A stretch of DNA of 50,268 bases from a virus: IMG/VR virus record IMGVR_UViG_3300036768_001504, positions 1 through 50,268 of that record; one strand, 5' to 3'. Shown one piece after another: positions 24,301 through 32,284 of this stretch. The translations under genes and the position numbers were made by a program. Position 1 is the stretch's first letter. Each line of letters starts with the position of its first letter. The notes under the pieces are model-generated. The model searched no databases, had not been told where the DNA came from, and saw only the letters and a program-made list of their open reading frames with translations.

Positions 24301-26348
24301 CGGAGGCCGACCGCGAACTGCTTGCCTACAATAAGGAGATGGCGGCGGCGCAGGCGCGCTTAAACGCGCTGCAGACCGGCGGGAACAAGGCGGCGGAGCA
24401 GCTTGCCGGGAAGTATCGCCTGCTCTCCGATGCGCAGCGCCAGGCGCTTCAGACCGTGCAGGAGCGGATCCAGCGGAAGGAGCAGACGGCGGCGCAGGAG
24501 GCGAAGTTCCGTGAGCAGCTCACGCTTACGAACGCCAAAATCCGGGAAGCCCACACAGGCGAACTGGAAGGGCTGGCAAAGCTCAAGCAGCAGTACCCGC
24601 TGATTTCCGAGGAGCGGCTGAAATACCTGCTCCGCCAGCAGCAGGCCTTGGAGACGGCGGAGAAAGACCGGCAGACGCAGGAGAAGCTCAGGGGCGAACT
24701 CTCCGGCCTGAAGAGCCAGCTTCAGGGAACGCGCGCGGAGAGCGACCTGCACCGGCTCGCTTTCCAACTGACCGGGCAGACCTACGAGAAACTCTCCGCG
24801 CAGGCGCGCAAATTGGTGGACGAGATCATGGGCGTCAAGCGCGAACTGGCCGGGAATAGCGAAGTGGATAAGGCGCGCCGGCTTCTCGAAGAGGGGCAGG
24901 CACGGCTTACCATTATGCAGCTTCCCAAAGAGCAGCGCAATGTCGTTAATCAGTTCGGTGGGGAGGCGACCGAACGGCTTAAACTCTGGACCTCGATGAC
25001 CGAGGCACAGAAGGAGAATTTCGTTACCACCTACCGCAATATCGCAGCGAACGATGCGCTGGAAGAGTCCTACAAACGCGCCGAGGAAAATCTGGCGAAG
25101 TTCCATGCGGAGATGCAGGCTGGCATCAACGCCCATAGCGCCCGCCTTGCCGGGAACCCGGAGGAGGCGTCCTGGCAAGAGAGATTGGGCGCGAATGGCG
25201 GCCAATTTTTCAAAGACCTGACCTCTGGGGGCGATTGGGCGACGATCATCGGGCGCATCGCGCAGGCACGCGAAGAGTTTCATCGGTTCTATCAAGGGCA
25301 GGAGGAAAAAAAGAAGCTGGACGCAGCGACCGAAGCGTTCAAGTCGCTGAATGCCCAGCTAGACGTACAGATGGAACTGCTACGTCTGCGTGCGTCGGGC
25401 CAGAGTGATACGGCAGAGGGCGCGTGGGCCGAATGGCTGCGCGGTCAGAAACACCCGGAGAGATACCTCGATGATCCTAACGAATATGCCCGCACGATGG
25501 CGCGCTTCAAGGAGCAGTGGGAATTCTCGCGGCAGATCGAACACCTCGATAAGTTCCGACAGTCCCTCGCGAACACGCAGAAGGAACTCAGCCTCCTGAC
25601 GGCGGGCAGCGACTTCGCGCGGTTCCGGGCGCAGATGCAGGAGATAGATAAGGACGGGAAGCTCCTCCAGCCGTTCACCCAGGAACAGCTACGCAAGATG
25701 TTCAACGCCCAGCAGAATCTCGAAACGGTGCGCCTTTTCGCCGACGGCACACGGGGCATCCTGCGGCAGATGTTCACGGACATCCTGCATGGCGGGAAAG
25801 ACCTGTGGAGCCATCTGGTCGGCGGGTTTACCAAGATGTTCGAGGAGATCGCAGTCAACTACCTGACCAGCCAGTTCTACAACCTGATCGTGCGGGGGCT
25901 ATTCGGGGCGGGCGGCGCGGCTCCGGCAGCAGGCGGTGGCGGCGGCTTCCGTATCGGAGGGCTGATCGGCGGAGTCATCGGCGGCCTCTTCGGGGGTGGC
26001 GGCGGGACAACGCTCAGCGGCATCGCGGGGCCGGTCAGTATCGGCGCTGGCGGCACAGGATACGACTTTTTGACAGGCAGCTTCCAGGGCGCATTCGCGA
26101 CCGGAGGGCCTCTCCTGGGGGGGCGGGCGGCCCTCGTCGGGGAGAACGGGCCGGAACTGTTCCTTCCCCATAGTGCGGGCCGCATGATACCGAACGAGGA
26201 CCTAGGGGCCTTTAGCGGCGGGAATACAGTGATCCTCCATGTGCATGGCGTCTCGGATGCGGCGAGTTTCCGGCGCTCGTCGGGGCAGATCCTGCAGGAT
26301 GCACACCGGGGCCTGCAACGCGCGGCCTCGCGGAACCGGAGAGGATAG
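21381..26348 (+). CDS. tape measure protein with internal peptidase domain
   Basis: A 1655-residue protein setting tail length; by the usual 0.15 nm per residue this suggests a tail of roughly 250 nm. The N-terminal 250 residues are coiled coil. Residues about 280-560 match the phage minor tail/TP901 core (MEQLVEKGGRVFAMASKMGV). Hydrophobic segments follow (near 620-650, ITLAFRLLGNPITGVMGLLG). Residues about 805-945 form an NlpC/P60- or CHAP-like peptidase with Cys828 (QASCAYFASEVL) and His893 (GYHGAIYLGGG). Long coiled coils follow, and the C-terminus is Gly-rich with the lambda-type ending FATGGP..GGRAALVGENGPELF. ATG 21381 is favoured over TTG 21378. Confidence 0.93.
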   Translation: MQISDLLVRVRADISQAQTGLRQIRTELEQTGQAAREAGAQFDQFAGKMTRSFREAAAAQRQFNQELSLTRGRLAELTRGDVLAADRLRFKGFIAEGDLERLRRAREELRELTTQASADEAAVNRVTAAYQRFDKELQQTQARIAAIKSGALNAGLSAKSDGLVSDGDIARLATAKAELRELDTAQTRFQTQLAASRRELAAMQGGTWERLRETVAGNALPRLQKLYPGVPDAELQKLANIQQQTAGLEARKNLTGKLTSGAANTATGILGLGVLSALDFSSVETALIRLKNNAVMDQKEFEELRKIVLKLATDTGAPIEELALGFRHMSDFGFHGADAAKVMTVATRAAVATGSDLERTAQLLAKVLKENSLSANEAGKAMNLLWYAAANADVSMEQLVEKGGRVFAMASKMGVSLKETAAILSVFMANGIDASQATIQLINALNKLVMPTKEVRDKLDAITQATGINLRETFSLAGLQAKGLSGAFEDVRQAAVLLHEPYERLALELFPNLRGTIGALIGTSDSGMQGLKERMADMARIEREEYTPVQEAFTAQQKTMTAEIAKTVQAIRVEFLPAGQKFADIFKQGIPLVRDFADILKRLLDFFLNLPKPVREFVLGIGGITLAFRLLGNPITGVMGLLGDLITVWRRVKAASVEAMIAQQLAADAGGSAAGAGAAAGGVRGFFSRNAGLLGAIGIPAAVLTAEYYGGKALQETLWAGDAPRTNARFQEGIAAKERDPNYLRSRIKALSEEQRRINFGLEDYKGIPSKEGELVERSHRVYEEMSRLQDILAKLSQTAGPAGTALSMEIVRHASDALKTPAGQASCAYFASEVLRAAGVNIPLTGNAKQLADRLLSAGGIAKPGAQAAPGDYLLFHGLKYGNAPGQREGYHGAIYLGGGLMRQSSGVPGVNQRITTEPFRDVAHATAISVPAGLFGAASALGAATRAAAEARGPYAPPGVLDALHEKTKKLSEADRELLAYNKEMAAAQARLNALQTGGNKAAEQLAGKYRLLSDAQRQALQTVQERIQRKEQTAAQEAKFREQLTLTNAKIREAHTGELEGLAKLKQQYPLISEERLKYLLRQQQALETAEKDRQTQEKLRGELSGLKSQLQGTRAESDLHRLAFQLTGQTYEKLSAQARKLVDEIMGVKRELAGNSEVDKARRLLEEGQARLTIMQLPKEQRNVVNQFGGEATERLKLWTSMTEAQKENFVTTYRNIAANDALEESYKRAEENLAKFHAEMQAGINAHSARLAGNPEEASWQERLGANGGQFFKDLTSGGDWATIIGRIAQAREEFHRFYQGQEEKKKLDAATEAFKSLNAQLDVQMELLRLRASGQSDTAEGAWAEWLRGQKHPERYLDDPNEYARTMARFKEQWEFSRQIEHLDKFRQSLANTQKELSLLTAGSDFARFRAQMQEIDKDGKLLQPFTQEQLRKMFNAQQNLETVRLFADGTRGILRQMFTDILHGGKDLWSHLVGGFTKMFEEIAVNYLTSQFYNLIVRGLFGAGGAAPAAGGGGGFRIGGLIGGVIGGLFGGGGGTTLSGIAGPVSIGAGGTGYDFLTGSFQGAFATGGPLLGGRAALVGENGPELFLPHSAGRMIPNEDLGAFSGGNTVILHVHGVSDAASFRRSSGQILQDAHRGLQRAASRNRRG

Positions 26349-26387
26349 CGAGGGCGATGTCAGCACAGCTACCCACATCGCCCTCGC
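26348..26387 (+). other. 13-bp perfect hairpin after the tape measure gene
   Basis: GCGAGGGCGATGT (26348-26360) pairs perfectly with ACATCGCCCTCGC (26375-26387), loop of 14, beginning at the last base of the tape measure stop codon. No T-tract follows. Probably a processing or stability element separating tape measure and baseplate genes. Confidence 0.6.
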
Positions 26388-26409
26388 ACCGTTGTGGGTG
26401 TAGGCTCGC

Positions 26410-27660
26410 ATGATCGATGACGTCCGCTTTCCAGAGGATATAAGCTATGGGGCGCAGGGCGGGCCGCGTTTTGTGACGCAGATCGTGGTGAGTGGGCGGG
26501 GCAAGGAGCGCCGTAATCGCCTCTGGCGGCGGGCGCTCCATCAGTTTAGCGTCTCGCATGAGATGCTGCGCCCCGATGAGTCCCATGCCCTCCTGGACTT
26601 CTTTTTCGCGCGGCAAGGCAAGACGCGCGGCTTCCGCTTCAAATGGTGGATGGACTACTCTACCGATCAGCCCATCGCCGGGGCAAAGCACGCGCTCTTG
26701 CCCCTATCGGCGACGGTGTTCCAGCTCCAGAAGCTCTATACCGACGCTGGCGGCAGTTATGCGCGACGCATCACGCGCCCGGTCGCCGAGACGGTGCATC
26801 TCTATCACCCGACAACGGGAGTAGAACTGACCTCCGGATTCACGCTCGACGCCAATACCGGCAAGGTCACCTTCGCGGTAGCGCCGGGGTATACGCCGGA
26901 AGCGACCTTCGAGTTCGACCTGCCCGTGCGGTTCGGCACGGATGAGATGGAGATGGTGGATGTCAGCCTGGTCGAGCAGGAGTGGACACGTATCCCTCTG
27001 GTGGAGATTCTCGAAGGCGACAGCCTGGGACTGGGCGGCGGCGGCACAACCGCCTTTACAGAGACGCGCTTCCCGGAGGACATCGCCAATGGCGCGCAGG
27101 GGGGGCCGCGTTTTGTGACCGCGGTCATCAAGGCCGAATCCGGCGCGGAGGGCCGCACCCCGATCTGGCCGCGCGGCAGACATCGCTTTGATGTAAGCCA
27201 TGCGTTGCGCAACCCGGAACAGGCGCAGGCGCTCTTAGCGTTCTTCTACTGCCGGGGGGGACGACATCAGGGCTTCCGGCTGAAATGGCAGCGAGACTAC
27301 TCTACCGATCAGCCCGAGGCCGGAGCAAAGCACACGACCGCGCCGATAGACAGTACGCGCTTCCAGCTACAGAAGGTCTATACCAGTGGCTCCGTCTCCT
27401 ACGCACGCCCGATCACAAAGCCGCGCGCCGAGACCGTGCGCCTCTATCGGCCCGACACGGGCGCGCTGATCGCAAGCAGCGATTACGTTCTGGACGATAC
27501 GACCGGCGTCGTGACCTTCGATTCCGCGCCCGGATTCACCCCGAAGGCGCGCTTCGAGTTCGATTGCGCGGTGCGCTTCGATAGCGACGAGATGCAGATG
27601 ACCGACGAGAGTGGAGCGGCGGCGAGCTGGCCGCGCATTCCCATCGTCGAATTGCCTTGA
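26410..27660 (+). CDS. distal tail protein with two tandem DUF2460 domains
   Basis: A 416-residue protein made of two copies of the DUF2460 (TIGR02217) unit, about residues 1-205 and 218-416, joined by a Gly-rich linker (LGLGGGGTTAF). Each copy repeats RFPEDI..GAQGGPRFVT, then FDVSH / FSVSH, GFR.KW..DYSTDQP, FQLQK.YT, P.AETV.LY and the ending VRF..DEM.M.D. One copy is the normal length of this family (gene transfer agent g12-like). The protein would form the tail-tip ring joining tube and hub. ATG 26410. Confidence 0.88.
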   Translation: MIDDVRFPEDISYGAQGGPRFVTQIVVSGRGKERRNRLWRRALHQFSVSHEMLRPDESHALLDFFFARQGKTRGFRFKWWMDYSTDQPIAGAKHALLPLSATVFQLQKLYTDAGGSYARRITRPVAETVHLYHPTTGVELTSGFTLDANTGKVTFAVAPGYTPEATFEFDLPVRFGTDEMEMVDVSLVEQEWTRIPLVEILEGDSLGLGGGGTTAFTETRFPEDIANGAQGGPRFVTAVIKAESGAEGRTPIWPRGRHRFDVSHALRNPEQAQALLAFFYCRGGRHQGFRLKWQRDYSTDQPEAGAKHTTAPIDSTRFQLQKVYTSGSVSYARPITKPRAETVRLYRPDTGALIASSDYVLDDTTGVVTFDSAPGFTPKARFEFDCAVRFDSDEMQMTDESGAAASWPRIPIVELP

Positions 27661-27669
27661 AAGCAAGCC

Positions 27670-29655
27670 GTGTCTACCGTTATCGTCAACCTCAATGTAG
27701 CGACGCCCGGCTGGGTGGATACCGGCCTAGTCGTGACGCCCGGACAGAGCCTCAAGGTAACGGCTTCGGGCAGCGTGCAGTGGTCGCCCGGGAAGTTTGC
27801 GTTTCCCGAAGGGACGTATCCGCCTGGCTACACGGACCTGACCTATCCGGCGGACAGCAGCCCTTCGGCCTACAACCCGGACAACGTGCTGGAATCCTTC
27901 GACGAGAGCGGCGGGCTGTTTCTCACGCATGACGTGCCACCCTACGCCCTGGCCGTCGTGGTCAAAGAGGATGACGGCGCGCCTCCGGCAGCAGGCGAGA
28001 GCGGTCTGGTCTCTGGGGCGCTGCGCCCTAACCGCGCCACGCTCTATACGGCAGAGGCCCTGCATGGCGGCGCGGGCGGGCGCGTTTGGATCGCCTTCAA
28101 TGACAACCATTACGCCGACAACTCCGGCACATTGGTCGTCAACCTGCTTGCCATCGACTCCGGCGCGGTCGGCGCGAACGGCTGCCCCACCTTCGTAGGG
28201 ATCACGACCGGCACGGCGGCAGACGTCTACCTGGTCTTTGATGTCAGTCCGTCTATGTCGAGCGCCTACGGCAGCAGCACGCGCTTTGCGGCGGCCAAAG
28301 CCGCCATCGGGCAGGCCCTGACCAACCTGCAAAACGGGGCGGCGAACCGCGTCGGCCTGGTCACGTTCTCCTACCTGTTTTTCAGCTATGGCGAGCTGGC
28401 GGGAACCTACTACCAGCAAGATAGCCCGCTCACATCCGACATCGCCGCCGTCAATGCGCTCGTGCAGGGCCATGCGACCGGCGGCGGCACGGGAACCGGC
28501 ACGGCCCTCGCGGCGGCGCGCAGGTATATGGAGGCCGAGGGGAATCCGGCGCATCAGAAGATCCTGCTCCTGGTCTCGGATGGACAGTGGAACTACGGCC
28601 TCGATCCGCACACGGTCATCACCGACCTGAAGGCCGCGCATCCCGACTGGCTGGTCTATGCCGTTGACATCAACGACGGCGCTCCGAATGAGAGCAACGA
28701 GTTCATCGGCTCCTCGGTCGGAGACGGCTTCTACAGCGCCAGCAACCCGGAGCAGTTGGCGCGTGCGCTTAATCTGCTCACGTTGCAGGCCGTGATGAAA
28801 CGCGGCTTCTCCGATGCGTTTACCGCCGCGCTCGCTTCGGAGACCACAAACCTCTGCGCTCTCCTGCGCATAGAGCGCAAAGACGGCATGGTGCTGGGCT
28901 TTACGACGCACGATGAAGACCTGCTCGTGGACGGCCAGCTGTACGAGACGCTCGACAGTGTTGAGGCGACCGTGCTGCGGCAAGAAGTGGGCAGCGGCAT
29001 TGATAACATGGATGTGGCGGGCATCCTCTCCTCGACGCGCATCACGGAGGACGACCTGCGCGCCCGGCGCTATGATGGGGCAACGATTACGCTTTTTCTG
29101 CTGGATTGGGAGACTCTGACGGCCTCTCCGATCCTGGTGCGCGGCAATTTCGGCGAGGTGCGCCTGACGGACGGCAAGTATGTGGCCGAGATCCGCGGGC
29201 TCATGCAGCGTCTCTCGCAACAGGTGGGGCATGTGACCCAGCCCACCTGTTCGGTGCTGCGCTTCTGCGACGCGCAGTGCGGCCTGGATATCGCCGACTT
29301 CACCTATGCCGCCGAGATCGCCACGACCGGCAGCGCACGCCTCTTCACCGTCCTGCCCGCCGAAGGTGTCACGTTCCCGGCCTTCTCCTTCCGCTACGGC
29401 ATCGCCCGAATGACCTCCGGCGACAATGCAGGGCTGGAACGTGAGATTAAAGACTGGACGCCCGCCTCCGGCACGGTCGAGTTGCAGGAGCCGTTCCCGT
29501 TTCTGCTCGCGTCAGGCGACACGCTGGAACTGGAAGTCGGCTGCGACCGGAAGCTGCCCAGTTGCATCGGGTTTGACAACGCTGCCAATTTTCGAGGTTT
29601 TCCCTATGTCCCCGGCACGGACAAGATCAACGCACGGGGCCGCCCGCCGCGCTAA
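27670..29655 (+). CDS. tail hub protein: LecA-like + von Willebrand A + DUF2163
   Basis: A 661-residue three-part protein. Residues 10-162 resemble a LecA/PA-IL-type carbohydrate-binding sandwich (WVDTGLVVTPGQSLKVTASG, FNDNHYADNSGTLVVNLL). Residues about 183-370 are a vWA domain with all metal-site motifs: DVSPS at 191-195, GGGTGTGTAL near 273, LLVSDG near 303. Residues about 378-661 are the DUF2163/BR0599-type hub found in GTA g13 (TTHDEDLLVDGQLYE, QPTCSVLRFCDAQCGLDI). GTG 27670, nine bases after the previous stop. The two added domains probably bind cell-surface sugar or protein; family hubs normally lack them. Confidence 0.85.
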   Translation: MSTVIVNLNVATPGWVDTGLVVTPGQSLKVTASGSVQWSPGKFAFPEGTYPPGYTDLTYPADSSPSAYNPDNVLESFDESGGLFLTHDVPPYALAVVVKEDDGAPPAAGESGLVSGALRPNRATLYTAEALHGGAGGRVWIAFNDNHYADNSGTLVVNLLAIDSGAVGANGCPTFVGITTGTAADVYLVFDVSPSMSSAYGSSTRFAAAKAAIGQALTNLQNGAANRVGLVTFSYLFFSYGELAGTYYQQDSPLTSDIAAVNALVQGHATGGGTGTGTALAAARRYMEAEGNPAHQKILLLVSDGQWNYGLDPHTVITDLKAAHPDWLVYAVDINDGAPNESNEFIGSSVGDGFYSASNPEQLARALNLLTLQAVMKRGFSDAFTAALASETTNLCALLRIERKDGMVLGFTTHDEDLLVDGQLYETLDSVEATVLRQEVGSGIDNMDVAGILSSTRITEDDLRARRYDGATITLFLLDWETLTASPILVRGNFGEVRLTDGKYVAEIRGLMQRLSQQVGHVTQPTCSVLRFCDAQCGLDIADFTYAAEIATTGSARLFTVLPAEGVTFPAFSFRYGIARMTSGDNAGLEREIKDWTPASGTVELQEPFPFLLASGDTLELEVGCDRKLPSCIGFDNAANFRGFPYVPGTDKINARGRPPR

Positions 29656-30151
29656 ACGCCCCGCGCTCACGCCGGAGGCCATCGTGGCGACCGCGCGTAG
29701 CTATCTGGGCGTGCCGTTCGTGCATAACGGGCGGACGCGCTTCGGCCTCGACTGCGTGGGCCTCTTAATCGTGACCGGCCAGGCGCTGGCGCTGCTGGAC
29801 CACTTCCAGGACGACACCTATGGCCGCCACATTGACGCCGCCCGCCTGCGCGCCGAACTGGAGACCTATCTGACGCCCCTGCCGGAGCCGACCGCGTATC
29901 AGGAGGCCGTGCCGTGGCAGCCAGGCGACGTGCTGCTCTTTACCATCCGTCGCAACCCGCAGCATACGGCTCTGCTGACCGAGACCGGGCCGGAGCCGCG
30001 CTTTATTCACGCCTGTCAGAGCGCGCGTCGGGTCGTGGAGGCGCGCTTGGATAGCCGTTGGCAGGAGCGGCTCGTGGGCGTGTTTCGCTGGAAAGCCTTC
30101 CCGATCCCGGAGCCGCACCGCCCGACCTATTTCGAGAGAGACGTTCCCTAA
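29606..30151 (+). CDS. NlpC/P60 tail peptidase (GTA g14-like)
   Basis: A 181-residue cell wall peptidase. Likely catalytic Cys is in RFGLDCVGLL and His in NPQHTALLTE, with RFIHACQSARRVVEARLD following. It begins inside the end of the hub gene (overlap 50 bases, ATG 29606 with CGAGG upstream) and follows the g12-g13-g14-g15 order. It would cut peptidoglycan at entry. Confidence 0.88.
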   Translation: MSPARTRSTHGAARRAKRPALTPEAIVATARSYLGVPFVHNGRTRFGLDCVGLLIVTGQALALLDHFQDDTYGRHIDAARLRAELETYLTPLPEPTAYQEAVPWQPGDVLLFTIRRNPQHTALLTETGPEPRFIHACQSARRVVEARLDSRWQERLVGVFRWKAFPIPEPHRPTYFERDVP

Positions 30152-30157
30152 TCCGCT

Positions 30158-32272
30158 ATGGCAAACATCGTCTTAGGGGTTCTTGGCGCGGGCGTTGGCG
30201 CGGTCTTCGGCAACCCGATGCTCGGCTTTTCGTTGGGCATGGCGGTCGGCGGCGTGCTGTTTCCCCCCAAGCTACCGGATCAGAGTCGGGGCAAGCTCGA
30301 CGACCTGCGGGTGACCGGGAGCGGCTGGGGGGTGGCGATCCCGCGCTGCTGGGGCCGGGTGCGGCTGGGCGGCAACGTCATCTGGATGGCCCACTACAAA
30401 GACGGCATCGCGGTTCCCTCCAACACGCCCGGCGCCGTCAATCTCCTGGAGCATGTCTCCGATACGCACGAGGGCGGCAAGGGCGGCGGGGGCGTTACGG
30501 TTCACAACTACTCCTACACGACCAGCATCCAGGTGCTGGTGTGCGAGGGGCCGGTCAGCGCCATTACCAAAATCTGGGCCGACAGCGACCTGGTGATCTA
30601 CGACAGCGCGCAAGACCCTCCCAGCAAGTACGACCTCCGAATCGCGCTCGGCACGGACGACCAGTTGCCGGACAGCTACGTGGAGAGCATCGAAGGCGCG
30701 GGGAACGTGCCGGCCTATCGCGGCTTTTGCGTCGTCACGATCCAGGACATGGACCTGACCGACTTCGGCAACCGGCTTCCGAACCTCAATTTCGAGGTCG
30801 ACCGGGGCGTGGCCCTGGTCAAAGACCCGCTGGAAGCGTTGGCACGCGCGTGCGGGATGACGCGCGATGATTACGATTTCTCACAGGCCAACGCCCCCCT
30901 GGAAGGCTTGGTGCTGGCGCAACGCGAGGCCGCCTCGCAGAGCCTGGAGCCGCTCTGTGAGATATTCGCGCTGGATTTCACAGAGTCGGACGGCAAGCTG
31001 CGCGTGCTGCCGCGCGGCGGCGCGCCCGTGATGACCCTAGATGCCGACGATCTGGGCGCGATAGACTGGCCGCCCCATGACGACGACGAACCGGCGCCGA
31101 CCCTAGAGACCACGCTGGGACAAGACCTCGAACTGCCGCGCACGATGACGCTCACCTACTTCTCACGGCAGGGCAACTATCAGCAGGCGTCCCAGCAGGC
31201 CATCCGGGCCACCAAGGGCGACATTCAGCAGGAGGAGACCTACAACACCCCGCTCGTGATGAGCGACGATGCGGCGCGGCAGGCGGCGGAACGGCGGCTC
31301 TATCAACGGTGGCTGGAGCGGGACACCTATAAGTTTTCTCTGGACTGGCGTTACCTGGTCCTGCTGCCCGGCTCCCCCGTCAACCTCCCGGTCAACGGAC
31401 TGCACCGGGTGCGCATCGTCCGCATGGACCTGGCGCTGCCGGGCGTCATCCAGTTCGAGGCTGTTCCTGCCGATGACGAGGGCGGCGTCTACTGCCAGGT
31501 CGTCTCCGGGGGCAGCACGGCGCAGACCGCGCCGGTCGTGCAGAGCGTGCATCCCGTCACGTTCACCGCGTGGAGCGGCACGGAGTTGCAGGATGCCGAC
31601 GGCGCGTCGCCCGGCTTCTATGTGGTCGGCACGTGGGCCGAGGGCGGCAGTGGCGGGCAGATCTACTATTCGCCGGACGGCGGCGCGAACTACGTGCTGG
31701 CAGGCAGCGTGCGCGAGCGCAGCGTCTTCGGCACGACGACCTCGGCCCTGGCCGACGGCGCGACCGCCGATGCCTGGGATACCACCCATAGCGTCGGCGT
31801 GGCACTTACGGAGCGGGGCAGTTTGCAATCGGCGGCGCAGGCGGAAGTGGAGAACACGGCCACGAACGCCGTCCTGATCGGGCGCGAGATCGCCGGGTTT
31901 GCCAGCGCGACCCCGACCGGCGCGCTCTTCTATACGCTTTCGACGCTCCTGCGTGGCAGGCGCGGGAGCCTGATGACCGGACACGGCATCGGAGAGCCGT
32001 TCGTGCTGCTCTCGCGCGCGGTGCAGCGAGTCTCCGTCGCCGAGAGCCTGATCGGGCAGACGGTCTATGTCAAAGTGGTCGCGCCGGGCCTGACGCTCTC
32101 CGAAGTCGCCCCGGTCGCGGTGATCATCGCCGCGAACCACCCCCCTTATGCGACCACCGACACGCTCTCCGGCACGGTCTACACGCATGGCCTCGTGCCG
32201 CTCTCCAATGGCGATCCGGCGGAACCCTCCGTGCTATTCGATGCTGGCGCGGTGATCCTGATCGAGGTCTAA
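30158..32272 (+). CDS. tail tip / host specificity protein (GTA g15-like)
   Basis: A 704-residue protein beginning with a hydrophobic Gly-rich stretch (VLGVLGAGVGAVFGNPMLGF) common in tail-tip proteins, then a region with VRLGGNVIWMA, TSIQVLVCEGPVSAITKIWA, YRGFCVVTIQDMDLTDFGNRLPNLNFEV, typical of the phage-tail_3/GTA megatron family. Later parts include a fibronectin-like or beta module (SGTELQDADGASPGFYVVG) and a C-terminal beta domain. It is shorter than RcGTA g15. Likely forms the central spike platform. Confidence 0.85.
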   Translation: MANIVLGVLGAGVGAVFGNPMLGFSLGMAVGGVLFPPKLPDQSRGKLDDLRVTGSGWGVAIPRCWGRVRLGGNVIWMAHYKDGIAVPSNTPGAVNLLEHVSDTHEGGKGGGGVTVHNYSYTTSIQVLVCEGPVSAITKIWADSDLVIYDSAQDPPSKYDLRIALGTDDQLPDSYVESIEGAGNVPAYRGFCVVTIQDMDLTDFGNRLPNLNFEVDRGVALVKDPLEALARACGMTRDDYDFSQANAPLEGLVLAQREAASQSLEPLCEIFALDFTESDGKLRVLPRGGAPVMTLDADDLGAIDWPPHDDDEPAPTLETTLGQDLELPRTMTLTYFSRQGNYQQASQQAIRATKGDIQQEETYNTPLVMSDDAARQAAERRLYQRWLERDTYKFSLDWRYLVLLPGSPVNLPVNGLHRVRIVRMDLALPGVIQFEAVPADDEGGVYCQVVSGGSTAQTAPVVQSVHPVTFTAWSGTELQDADGASPGFYVVGTWAEGGSGGQIYYSPDGGANYVLAGSVRERSVFGTTTSALADGATADAWDTTHSVGVALTERGSLQSAAQAEVENTATNAVLIGREIAGFASATPTGALFYTLSTLLRGRRGSLMTGHGIGEPFVLLSRAVQRVSVAESLIGQTVYVKVVAPGLTLSEVAPVAVIIAANHPPYATTDTLSGTVYTHGLVPLSNGDPAEPSVLFDAGAVILIEV

Positions 32273-32284
32273 CGGACAACTCCT

